Positions 11,344 to 22,412 of a stretch of 64,000 nucleotides of DNA are shown piece by piece (the first letter of the stretch is position 1; every line of letters begins with the position of its first letter). The stretch is from Nautilus pompilius (Eukaryota > Mollusca > Cephalopoda > Nautilida > Nautilidae): assembly GCA_018389105.1 (NCBI GenBank), contig JACATO010001547.1, positions 38,501 to 102,500 on the forward strand. Direction: 5' to 3'. A program made the position numbers and the translations under genes. Below the pieces are notes generated by a model, which saw only the letters and a list, made by a program, of their open reading frames with translations, ran no database searches and was not told the origin of the DNA.

Positions 11344-12642
11344 GTTTTGATTAGTGCTATTTTAAAGCAACGTATTCGTTAAAATCCCTTACAACACAAC
11401 CAGAAACAAAGCTCACCGATTATAAAATCATGCGATATTTCTTTCCGTTCTGAACGAGTGGTTTTCATCGTGAAAACACTTGCCGGAAAGTATATGCAAG
11501 TTCATGGCTTTGGTGTAAGTAAATATCGAAGAAGGTCTTTCAGCTTTAGTTTGAAAGACGAAAACCTATTATAGAAGATAGTATGAAGTGAGCTGGATTA
11601 AATCAAATGGTCTTGATAAAAAATTATTATAGTTCTTGCAATAACTGATGATCTTGGTAATAATATAGACATTTAATAAGCATTATATCGGGATCGGTTT
11701 TCTAACAATATATCCAGGAAATCTGGCTGGTAACAGTTAGTGTCTATTGTAGAACCACGATAGTACAGCCTACGGAACCATGGAAAATAAGAAAATGCAT
11801 GTTATTTCTAGGTAATTTTTAGAGGAAAATCACACTCTTGAATACGGCTGTATTACTGTGATTTAGGGTGGCTGCACCTGGAATAGTTCAAATCTGTACA
11901 AAATGGAGCACGGAAAACTTAGTCCAACTAATTAATTATAGCCCTAGTTCAAGTTTTGTCCACTAGGACTTCGCTGTAACGGTCAAGTCTTGGAGAGAAG
12001 AGGTAGAGATGGCAAAAAACCTGATCGTCTAGAAACCGATGCCACTGGTTAGTCACCAAAAAAACAACAAAAAATCAGCTCCAAGACACCATGATGATCT
12101 AGCACGCTACAATCTTCTGTTACTCATATCTGTTCTCTGCTTGGGGATTTCATGTTAAGCTTCATAAAATTGACTTCTTGTTTTTTCATGTACAATTTAT
12201 TATTCCTTTAACAAAATGAACAATATATATATATATATGAGGTTTCCTCACACAACTATGTCCTAGTATTTCGTCTCTCTATATAAGCAGTATTTTAGAT
12301 ACATTTTGTCCAGGAAAATTGTGCCATAAGTTAACCAATTTCAGACTGGATGACTCCAGTCGTCAAAACGTAATCCAATTGTTGTGCACGTCTTTTTTTG
12401 TGAAATGCTTTGCTTCTAGAATTCATTGTATTAGCTTGTTTAAATTTTGCATACATCTAAATTTAAACAGGAAAGTTGTACGTATAAAAGAATACACACA
12501 GAGTATTATGAAGCTTTTGAGGATTTCAATAATTAATAACTGATTAATGACACACGGTAAAACAAAGGCTGTATTAAAGTTATATGCCAACTTTTTTATT
12601 AATTTTTCCTAATGTTGCTGCTCGAACTGCTGTGGAGCCAAA
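11344..12642. other. AT-rich intergenic sequence
   Basis: No gene recognised. A (TA)n run occurs near 12220. The 74-codon plus-strand open frame at 12319-12543 has an unfamiliar translation and no supporting context. Confidence 0.5.
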
Positions 12643-13070
12643 ATGGCGACAATCGAGGAGAAAGTAAACTGCATCTTGTTGTTTTCCGCAACGAAGTCGG
12701 CCACTGCAGCGAAATGAAAGTTTAGGGACACATTACAATTCACTATCAGACAACTTCATTAAAAGCTAAACTAAGTTTAAAGAAACTGGTTCCGTCAATG
12801 ATGGAAAAACGGTCTGGCAGACTCTGCACCGGTCGAGAAACCATTACAGCTGTCGAAGGCTTTTCTAGAAGCCCGGAAAGATCGCTTTGCCGAGTCTCAG
12901 AAAAAAAGTTAAGTATTTATTTTTGGCAGCTCGTAAAGCCATAGCAGTCAGGCATGAACAAGACACTAATCGAAGCAGTTATCGATCTCATAAAACCCTA
13001 ACAGCTGGAGAATGCGGTTGAGGCATTGGCAGACTGAACTGGAGGCCGTATAGCTGGGGATAGAGGTTAA
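12643..13070 (+). pseudogene. Mariner-like transposase relic, internally deleted
   Basis: From the ATG at 12643 the sequence reads MATIEEKVNCILLFSATKSA, and a little later KETGSVNDG. This is the pattern of the N-terminal helix-turn-helix of mariner/SETMAR-like transposases (EK-x-x-C-x(2)-F-A-E-T-K-S ... F-x-x-TGSV). After a frame change, SGRL, then a Glu-rich stretch and FSRSPERS fit the second helix-turn-helix linker (GRP ... F-x-RSP-R-S). The catalytic DDE core is missing. What follows by about 13000-13070 (LENAVEALAD with a stop) loosely resembles the C-terminal W-x-E-x-x-Y-R region. At least one frameshift, several stops and a large deletion make it non-functional. No TIRs were found. Confidence 0.6.
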
Positions 13071-13252
13071 GCAGAAAGATTCATCGCTTGATTACAAACA
13101 AAATTATCATGGTTGTGATATAATTTCTTTTAGTTTTATCGTATGTAGTTAAACATTTAGTAAACGAACTCCCTCCCAAATCTCTATAAACACCCTAAGC
13201 TAAGGCTAGATATCTGTTTATTTGTTTGTCCGATTACAAAAGCTTATATCCA

Positions 13253-13445
13253 GTAGTGGGAGGAAACCGCAGTACTCGGAGAAAAGCCACGCGGAATCGA
13301 GTGGCAGGGAAAAAGATCGAGATAATCTACGCCACTGACTGGGCGCCATAGAGGGTCCAGACGTATTGGGGACCAGAAGACGGCCGCAGACATGGCAGGA
13401 GAGGAAACATCAGAAAGAACATGGCTGATAGTAGCGTAACCATTT
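13253..13445 (-). mobile_element. SINE relic with conserved central-domain-like block
   Basis: Positions 13256-13295 contain GTGGGAGGAAACC, then GTACTCGGAGAAAA and GCCACG. Read on the minus strand, this matches the block (GGTTTTCTCCGGGTACTCC then GGTTTCCTCCCAC) that I recall from tRNA-derived SINEs of fishes and marine invertebrates. A second copy of the same block is at 34.45 kb. The part toward 13445 would hold the tRNA-like head but no clear A or B box survives. The family name is not claimed. Confidence 0.55.
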
Positions 13446-15158
13446 AAAAAAAAAAAACAAAAAAAACATGCGGAATGTATGATTAAGAGCTGACACCTAG
13501 ACATCAACGTGGGGATGATGTCAAGGATGGAAATTCCGTGATCCTGGAAGCAAAATTTGTAAAAAAAAAAAAAAAAAATTGCTTTTGTATACGAAATCAC
13601 GTGTCGTCATCGAAATAAGAGATCATGTCCACGAAAAAAGACCCTTTAATCCGCGAAAATACAAAATCTGTTTCAGTGAAACCTTCATTCATTCCAGTTT
13701 GCTGAGCCATGGCCTGGTAAAGTTCAAACAAAAATGAGAAATTTCACGAAAGTCGATTGCGGAGGACAGAACAGACTGCAGTTTGAAATTTTGCTTTAAA
13801 TAAATGACGGAATTCTCATGAACCGCACGGCTCTGCGAAATTCCAATTTTTAAAAGAAAGCCACTGTACGTAGGCAGGGGAGATAATCCAGAGTAATTTC
13901 GAAAAGATTCTTCTTTTCTTTTTTATTCCATAAACGAATGCAACATGTGAAATATGAAACAATGGGCTAATTACCCGCAGAAAATAATTAAAATTTTACA
14001 AGGTGCGTATATAAAAAATGCAGGGCAGCTCAATAAGTGTTTCCAAAAGCTTTGACTGAATTTCCTACTTCATGCCTGAGCATTCCGAAATTGTCCCTTG
14101 TGAGAATATTCTTTGCAGTTTCTTTTTTATACACGTTTCTTTCTTCTTCCTTGTTTTTTTTTTTTTTATTTTTTGACCGAAGAGAATGTGCAGAAAGGCC
14201 ATGAAGCAAACAGAATTCTAATTACGCGGCTGGTGGTCCGGAAATTCTAGACTTCTTCTTGAAGAGCTCCCTGCAGGTGGTAAGCTGAACGGCGGCTAAA
14301 GAAGGGGGAGGAAAAAAAATTGGTAAGAACGTCATTCCTCACGTGCCTGGACGGACTGGGAGATTCTTAAAGCCTGGATGTGATTCAACCCACGAACTGC
14401 AAAAATTCCAGCAATGACCTTTGGTATGGCTATTTCGCGGACGCGCGATTAAGTGTCTGCAAAAAATTACCAGTCAGGGGAAGAGAACTCTCTCGACAGT
14501 AATGCCGTCCAGCCTGCAAAAACAGAAAGAAAGCAAAAACAGCTTTAAAAAAAAATAAAAATAGCTTTTAAACGATAAGTTTAATGTGTGTTTTATTGTC
14601 ATTCACGATCTTCTGGTAATAAACTTTAGTACATTTCTGAAAATTCTACTTGGAGCACTCTGGTCTCGCCCCGTCCCCCCAGATTCATGATTCCACTATT
14701 TGGAGGAAACTATGATTTTATACACAAAATGCAGCATCGCATGGAAATACCGGAGCAAAGCCTACAGAAATCTCATTAGTTATCAGTACAGCCCCACCCC
14801 CTCAGTTAGAGCCAAATATCGTGCCCCACCAACTTCTGGGGAGTTCCAGGTGAAATCGGACCCGGATGCTATAACGGCGAATGGCGTTTGTTCTCCTCGG
14901 TGTTGCGCAGAGATATTTAATTATTTATGACACAGCATTTGTTAATTATGGCTAGGCTATTTATCGAAAATAGTAGTTACGATGTTCCTCCAGGTGTTGA
15001 TTTAATTTAAAAGTGTAATTAAAACAAATTTAAATGTTTAAGAACTTTATTTGGGAGGCAATAATTCGCTGGCACCTAGAAAACCAAAATTGTACTTGTT
15101 AGATAAATGTCGATTTTTGGTCCGTTAGCAATAATTCCTCTAGGAAAAGAGGACATTT
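13446..15158. other. Intergenic sequence with A and T runs
   Basis: A-rich runs near 13445 and 13560 and a poly-T run near 14153. GGGAGATAA is at 13878-13886 (see findings). No gene recognised; the 76-codon open frame at 14700 has no recognisable features. Confidence 0.5.
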
Positions 15159-15174
15159 AATAATAATAATAATA

Positions 15175-15251
<77 letters not shown>
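15159..15251. repeat. (AAT)n microsatellite
   Basis: About 93 bases of AAT repeat with a single ATAATA phase break near 15178. Confidence 0.95.
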
Positions 15252-15494
15252 TCAAAGAAAAATCAATATAAATTAAAGAAATTATATAATTTCAAGTTTA
15301 TTCTAAACTGATTTGTGGGTAAAAAGACCGATATTTTGTAAATAAAATGTATTGAAATTAAAATTTACCAGCGATAGAATCACACACAACAACAACGACA
15401 ATAGAAAGATTTTTAATTAGATAAAGCCGACAAATCTAGAAGATAATACGCAGGTCAGTCGAGCAGCAATGACACGTAACTACAAAAACGGCTT

Positions 15495-15666
15495 ACCATG
15501 AATGAGGGGTCGAGTTCGAATCCCGATCGGCCACGAGCTCTGTTTGGCATTATCTCTCTAGCACGATTTCTTCTCGCCCTTCTCCACCGGATGGCTACTC
15601 GCGCGGCCATTCCCCGATAACTCCGCTTTCCTTCCACATCTAAAAAAAAAAAAAAAAAAAAAAAAT
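15495..15666 (+). mobile_element. tRNA-derived SINE, 5'-degraded, with poly-A tail
   Basis: A good B box / T arm is present at about 15511-15527 (TCGAGTTCGAATCCCGA, four of five T-stem pairs). The body includes CTTCTCCACCGGATGG and the copy ends TTCCACATCT followed by about 23 A. The A box is not recognisable. Tail and body match the copies at 5.3 kb (minus) and 28.5 kb. The T arm is nearly identical to a fragment at 24.99 kb (TCGAGTTCGAACCCCGA). Confidence 0.65.
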
Positions 15667-18260
15667 AGAAAAAAATGAAGATTTCTAGTAGAGTTTTTCC
15701 GGTTCTTGTAGAGTTCGGCTGGCAGGCTGTCCGATCTTCTCGTCAGTTCACTTACGCCAGGTTACAGAGTGTGGCTGCTGGACTGACTGGCATGAATTCC
15801 TGCACTGCAAACGAACTTACGCACCCAGGTGATTGGCGGGTAACATGTAACACATTCAAAAACACAAAATTACCCGAGCATTTTCAAGTCACTGTCCACG
15901 TTCAGCAGAACAAACTTCCTGAGTTAAATACAGAAGAGAAAATCCGAAATTTGCAAACCTATAATGCAAATAATTATATAGTTGGGTGTAACGAATCGTG
16001 CTAATTAAGAGCAGGAGAGACCGGGATCGGTTGCTAAAACACGAGAAATGCCCAATTAAACTTAAATATAAAGCTGTAGAATTTGTGCTCGATAAAAGAG
16101 TTAACGGGGAAGATGTATTTAAATCACGTAGTAATGGTTTGAAATTCTGAACAAATAAATAGTTTGTGCTCCGTATTTCTCTCTCCGACGACGGATGCGC
16201 AAAAATATCGTTCTCACAGATCGTATGGTTTTTTTTAACCGATCACCGTGTGCAGCCACTCGCGATCGACCAGGTGCGACTTGTCAGGAACCGTAACCCG
16301 ATGCTTAAACGAGAAGAATAAAGATCCAATTGTGCATTTACACTGAGAGCAAATGTTTAAGTCCGAAAATGGATACAAGTTGGAGCGTAGTCTTGTAAGT
16401 TAGTTGTTTGTTTCATATAAATAGCGTGATAACTCAAATAAGGAATAGGAAGTCGTATCTTGTTGTTGTCCTACGCACCCCCCCTAACTCTATAGAGCTG
16501 TATTATGTCCGTCATGGATGCAGATTTTCCGGTATGTATCTCATCTTGGACACTTGTTCCCTTGACGACGAACCCGGACTCTTTGACGTATACTAGTATT
16601 GGTATTTTTTCTTTTCTTTTAAAAAGAAATTAATTTTTTTTTTTTCCTGTTAAAGGTTTTCTGTGATACATACACTCGTTCGACGAAATTATTATATATT
16701 TAACGCGATCGTTTTTGGTACTGATGAACAAGCAGCCGGTTCTAGCAGGTTCTTCGAGAGTTCGTTAAAAGATATATATATATATATATATTAATAATAA
16801 ATAAAAGCATTTTATAACCCAGGAACAAACAAGGTTTTAAGAAACTCTGTGCAAGATATTTTATATATTTCAGGTAGCTTAAACTGATAACTAATACACC
16901 CTTTAGTTCTTAAAATTTCCGGGAAAATCTGTTTAAAGTGAAAGTAGACCGGCTGTTATGAGTTATCAATGGGCTTGTGTGTGTGTGCGCGTCAAACATT
17001 AATTTATAGATCTAAATCTATTAGTGACACTGGTCACAGGAGTTCTTGTAGATTTTCTGGAAGCCCCATACGAAACAGCACTCGACTATTTGCGATATTC
17101 TTTGCGTTTCTAAAATTAGTAATGGCGGCATATCAGAAAATCTCCAATTAAGTATTCCCGTGGAGATATATCGGGACGCGCGGCTGTTTTATGTTTTTGA
17201 ACACTTCGGAAGTTAAAGTAGGAGGGAGTCCCGAACTCATTTGAAGGGCCATGAGACGACGCAAAGTAGATGTCAGGAAGCAAAGGTTACGCGTAGAAAC
17301 CACGCGCGCGAACTCATTTTGTGTTTTCCTTGACAGGAGAGGTAACGAGACGTTCATTAAGAGAGGATTGACTGTTTGTGCACGAATAAATGGCGACTAC
17401 ATGTCATCTAACGCAGTTAATCCTCCGTATGCCACGCCATTTTGACCTGACCTACACCGCCTGGAGTCACTGGAACAATATCCCGGCGAACACCATAATC
17501 CCTCTGTTTTGTGTCACGACACCTTTAATGCTTGCTCAGTCCACGATAAGTAAGCAGAGAATTCCGAAACAACTTCTGAACTGTCTGCGCTGATCGCTAA
17601 AAAACAAAAAGGCACCCGCCGAGTTTCCTGTTCCAATAGAACAAGAAGAAACAACAGCGTCTCAGACAGAGATTTGGAACGGGGGACTTTCACATCTCAA
17701 TAAGTCACCAGGCTTCTACAGCTGTTTGCGACATCTCACTTACCTAAGTTTTAAATCTCCCTGATGAGAAATTTCCTCCCTCTTTGGTCCCGGAGCGTAA
17801 GTCGTCTCGTCTCCTTGTCTTCTGGTAAGCTCCCAGCTAGCAAACTAAACTGTACTTACAAGAAATGCATCTATGGAACTTGCAGAACATTTTAATATTA
17901 ATGCCATATTTGTAGGATTTCCACGGAAAATGTAAAGGAAAATCTCTTGCTATCATAGTTTCAACATTAACTTATGTATGTTTATAATATTCATTCGCTA
18001 ATATGCATGTACTGCATACACTAATAGTTGAGAATATATTTAAATCTGATACGGGAGCCTACATTTACTGCGTCCGGCGTGTATCATAATCGTTCCTTTT
18101 GTCATTGTTTTAAGTAAGCCACTGATAACAAACATTTACAGACACTGAAGAAACCCGACGGAACTACGGAGAGAACCATGGAGATTTTCGTTAGCCAAAA
18201 TACAGAATTTAAAACCATCGTTTCTTTGACGGAAATCTTTAACTCACCACGTCGTTACAA
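15667..18260. other. Intergenic sequence, one unrecognised open frame
   Basis: A 109-codon open frame at 15675-16004 on the plus strand begins just after the SINE poly-A. It has no signal peptide, membrane segment or motif I know, so I do not call it a gene. A (TA)n run lies near 16775. Nothing else was recognised. Confidence 0.45.
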
Positions 18261-18658
18261 TACACACACACACACACACACACACACACCACACACACAC
18301 GCACGCACACATACACACACACATACAGACACCACATACACGCACCACATACACACACACATACACCACACACACGCACACATACATACATACACACACA
18401 TATACATACACACATACACACACACATATACACACACACGCACACACACACACATATACACACACACACGCACACATACACACACATATATACACACACA
18501 CACACACCACACACACACACACACGCACACATATACACACACACATACACACACATATACACACATACACGCACACATACACACACATACACACACACAT
18601 ATACACACACACATATACACACACATACACCACATATACACACACACACACGCACACA
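18261..18658. repeat. Long compound (CA)n / (CA)n(TA)n microsatellite
   Basis: About 400 bases of CA repeat with interspersed ATATAC, ACGCAC and CCAC interruptions. Three long Cys/Val-rich minus-strand frames and a His/Thr-rich plus-strand frame here are artefacts. Confidence 0.97.
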
Positions 18659-21600
18659 AAACAAACAGCAAGCAAACAAAACAGTTCCCTCTACTATCAG
18701 AAAAATACAAATAGGTGGAAACCCATCATAGGAACCCAAAGATGACCGAAACGGACCAGTACAAGGAAGGAAACTCGGTTTTCGTTTATCAGGAAAAAGA
18801 TCTGAGAAACAACTCAGGACATAAGAGGTACAAATACCTTTATAGACTATAATACACTCCTGGACCAAAAAGTAAACTTCCTGAAGTCAAGACGACGGAT
18901 GCAGGGGTGAAATAATAGAGCAAATAACTTTAGATTTAAAAACAGTTTCAAAAAAGGGTTAGTGTACCTCATCCATTAACAGGGTTGATGCAAAGCTGTA
19001 CAACACGGATCTGCCGAAGAGCCGGTCAGGGTGAAGGGAGGTGACAAAGACATACGATGGATGGCCAAGTGGTTAGCGAACTAACAACGAGATTTCTATT
19101 GACGTCATTTGCACCAACTTCGTCGCAGAGCTCTCAGAGGAGCGGCTAACATCCTGTTCGCAGAAGATTTTACCGTTTAGGTGCTTCGTTTTTGTTGGAA
19201 ATACCTGTTCTGGCAGAAGACATCCGCAGGGGTAGTTTTATTCGTTTAAAGGCACATCTTCTAAAGAGGCTCAGAGACAGAGACACAGAGCGGGGGGGGG
19301 GTGTGTGTGTGTTTGTGGACTGCCACTGATAAAGCGGGATGTGTTCTGCAGGGTTGCCTCCTATACTCCATCTACCACGAGAAACAAAGCTGACCGGAAA
19401 ATGCCAACACGCCTACTAAAAACCGAACGGGGAAGGGGGGCGCACAACATCTTCAAGCAAGACAACGATGACAGAAGCGAAAAGAAAGAAAGCTCACAAT
19501 TACACAGCCTTCCAACTGACAGATCATCGGAGAACGGCTGGATTTCACCGTCAATAAACAGCGCAGGCGCAATTCGAGGCTTATCGCGGATTGGTCAAGA
19601 AAACAACAGCTGACTGAACCGAAGCGCACGGTTCCGTAACAGGAAATTTTACCTTACCGACATCGTTTGGGCTGCGAAGTGACAGAGCCACGTAAATCGC
19701 GATGGTCTCACTTCGATATTTACATTTTAACTGTATTTTCGACTGTTTCTCTCAATATGTAAAAGGTGTGCGACTCTCCGAGCCGGCAGAGGTCGTCTTG
19801 GGATACAAATGCGATTTTTCGACGGGGGAACTTCTCAAAGCCGGGCTCCGTCTAAAAAACAACAAAAACCCGAGAATGGTTAAAGGGGCTGAGGCATGGG
19901 TTTTATGCAACTGTTGAATGTGTAAAGTTTGTCTTTGAGCGGGTTTTGGAAAATCGTAGAACGGGGCCCTCACTGGCGTCACGGCACGCAGGTGGTCCCG
20001 GCACGGTATCGGGTATCGGTGGATGGCCGTTTAGCGCCGATTCCTCGCCCGCCATCTGCTTCGGTTCCAGCGGTGGGGGCCATTTTTCTTCCCTCCGACA
20101 TCGATGAAAGATATAAAGTGTTCTGAAATTACCGCCCAGATCCTCGGCAGATAACAAGCCTTCCACTGGGGGGGGGGGGGGCCCGCCGCGACTCTCCGGT
20201 TTCGCTGCCTCAGGAAACAGCTCTATCCAGCACTCCTTCGTTTCTGAACGGCGTGGGGGCAAGACGCGGGGCTGTCGAAATCTACACACGCCGAACCCGG
20301 CGTACTTATCGCGAGAGGTGCCGGCTACGGAAAGGTGGGGGGGAGGGGAGGGGGTTGGGGTGGATCCGCCGATAAATCGCAGCGCCAATTAACTTACCAC
20401 TATCGGTACCATCGGCAGGACAAGCGCGTTTTTGTTTCCAAAAAAAAAAAAAACGAATGCGTTAAAAAGAAAGTACTTTGTTAACTCGAGTGGTCAACCA
20501 ATTAACCCCTCCCCGTTATTATTAGGCAAACGGCGTAATGGCGTGGCGACGATATCTCTTAGACTCGGGTAATTTGGAAAAAAAAAAAAAGTCGATGAGA
20601 ATCAGTTCGAGACTCCGCGAACAGCGGCTCGCGGCTTTATCCTCAGCCGAAGGTAATGGGTGCGCCCCACGTGGTCTTGTTTCGTCGGATTACAGATTGA
20701 TGGACAGCGCCTCCGGCGGAGAATGGCGCTACCAGCGCGCCTTGGCTAATCAGGCGCTCTATTAACCGCTGGACTGTCTGTTTCGGTCAGGTAGAAGAGC
20801 CAGCGTATCCCCAACTCGGCCAGGAGATAAGGACACAGGGTCGTAGGCTACCCATCGCACTACCGCGCCGCCCGCGGATCATCACTCGCGCGGTGTTAGA
20901 AAATAAATGAATTAAGTTTAAAAATCGAAAGAAAAAAAAAAATAAGGAAATTACGGTCAGAAACAGGTAACCACAACTTAGCGGCTCGCGGTGTTAAAGC
21001 TGTCATCGTTGGTGGTCGATACCATCCACGCCAGTCTTTCCCCTTGAAACACAAACGAGGCCGACGCGGAAGAACCCTAACCCTTCAAATATGCCACTTT
21101 TACGACTAAAAGCAAGCGGTTTATCTTGTGCAGGATATCTCATGGCGTAAATGATACAGGTCGAAACACACGTGTTTGACGTATCACATTTTATGGCGTC
21201 GTCGCCAGTACGCTCTAATACATTACCGGTTACGTAAATTATCGGATATGATGACATTAAGGATGCAAGTTAAAAGTCTGTAGCATGCGACCTTTTAATG
21301 ACAAAAACTGCAGGTTTTCGAAAAGGTTATATATATACAGGCCATACCCAGACACACAAACACACACGTGTATATTATGTCATAGCAATTGAATTCTTGT
21401 AATTTAATTTTTCGCATATTTCATTATAAATGAGTATTTCCGAAAGAATTTATCGTGTTAATTTATGCGTGGAAATTAAGGATTTAAGGATACACTATAA
21501 TATTTAAATATACATATAAATAAATATATTTGGAAAATTATCAATATAATTAATTTTTCTTTTTTATTTTATTTTATAATTTAATTTAAAAAAAAATTTT

Positions 21601-21851
21601 TTTTTTTGTCGTTTTCAGTCTTTCAAAGACAAGAGCTCCGATACTGGTGAGAGGGTCGGGAGAGAGTGAGTGAGAAGAGTAAGCGTTGTTAGGGTAGAAG
21701 ATGAAGCGGATAGTTTCTTTAAGGATATTTTTGAGATTTTAATGCTAATGTCGGCTGTCGGCTTTTCTATAAAGCATATTTTCAGTAGAAATGAATACGT
21801 AGATGATCTCATAACACACTCCTTTATATACACATCTCTCCATCTACTGAC

Positions 21852-21857
<6 letters not shown>
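18659..21857. other. Intergenic sequence with a possible SINE head and GC-rich patch
   Basis: At about 19059-19075 TGGCCAAGTGGTTAGCG is a near-ideal polymerase III A box, but no B box follows at the usual distance. It may be a decayed SINE or tRNA relic. Between 19.9 and 20.4 kb overlapping frames on both strands reflect GC-rich sequence with a long G run at about 20167. AT-rich sequence fills 21.3-21.6 kb. No gene recognised. Confidence 0.45.

Positions 21858-21885
<28 letters not shown>
21858..21885. repeat. (CT)n microsatellite
   Basis: Short uninterrupted CT run. Confidence 0.95.
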
Positions 21886-21888
<3 letters not shown>

Positions 21889-22023
21889 TAGTAAGACATT
21901 CTTATTTATTGACACCGGGCTCTCTATGGTAGCGCAGCCGCCATATTGATCGTGCCGCGCTGCACGAGCTATTTGCGCTCTTATCCGCCTTCGGGCTCAT
22001 TGACAGACACGATTCGCACTTCC

Positions 22024-22048
22024 TCACACACACACACACACACACACA
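22024..22048. repeat. (CA)n microsatellite
   Basis: Short CA run followed by CAACAGCAGCAGC, immediately upstream of the SINE at 22.06 kb. Confidence 0.95.
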
Positions 22049-22062
22049 GCAACAGCAGCAGC

Positions 22063-22399
22063 AAGCCGGCCCGGTGGGGCAGGTGGTAGCGGGTTAGCTC
22101 CGTAAGGAGACCGTTGCTCCTGTACCGGGTTCGATCCCAGGCTGGGGTCGGAGAAGAGTTGTTGCTGATGATCGCCATAGCGTGAAACAGCTGTACGACA
22201 TCTCCTTGGTGTCCGACGTGAGAGAGACCTCCCGGGTCCTTGGGGCCCACGGTGTCGGGGGACCGGGCCGTTTGTCGGCTCGACGAACGTCTCTCAGTAA
22301 CGGGGAGGACTCGACAGAGAACAGACCACTTATCTTTACGGGATGCGATGCCATTGAAAGAACCTCGTTCGGAAGTCCAAACTCGCTCAACAACAACAA
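22063..22399 (+). mobile_element. tRNA-derived SINE, near full length
   Basis: The 5' end carries both internal polymerase III promoter boxes. The A box is TGGGGCAGGTGGTAGCG at 22075-22091 and the B box GGGTTCGATCCC at 22127-22138. The T arm pairs at four of five positions (CCGGG with CCAGG), and CTCC/GGAG can form an anticodon-like stem. A body of about 240 bases without coding sense follows, ending in a (CAA)n tail. The 13-base string CAACAGCAGCAGC is present at 22050-22062 and again at 22400-22412, so it may be a target-site duplication. It is low-complexity and could equally be microsatellite. It differs from the TCTAAAA-tailed SINEs at 5.3, 15.5 and 28.5 kb. Confidence 0.8.
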
Positions 22400-22412
22400 C
22401 AACAGCAGCAGC

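Noticed and set aside
15675..16004. 109-codon open frame after the SINE poly-A
   Set aside because: Unfamiliar translation, no exon or promoter context; could be chance.
18178..18868. Open frames up to 209 codons, Cys/Val-rich on minus and His/Thr-rich on plus
   Set aside because: Products of a 400-base CA repeat; no sequence complexity outside it.
20830..20890. Minus-strand GGCGCGGTAGTGCGATGGG resembling a SINE A-box region
   Set aside because: No B box or tail follows; a single box in GC-rich sequence is weak evidence.
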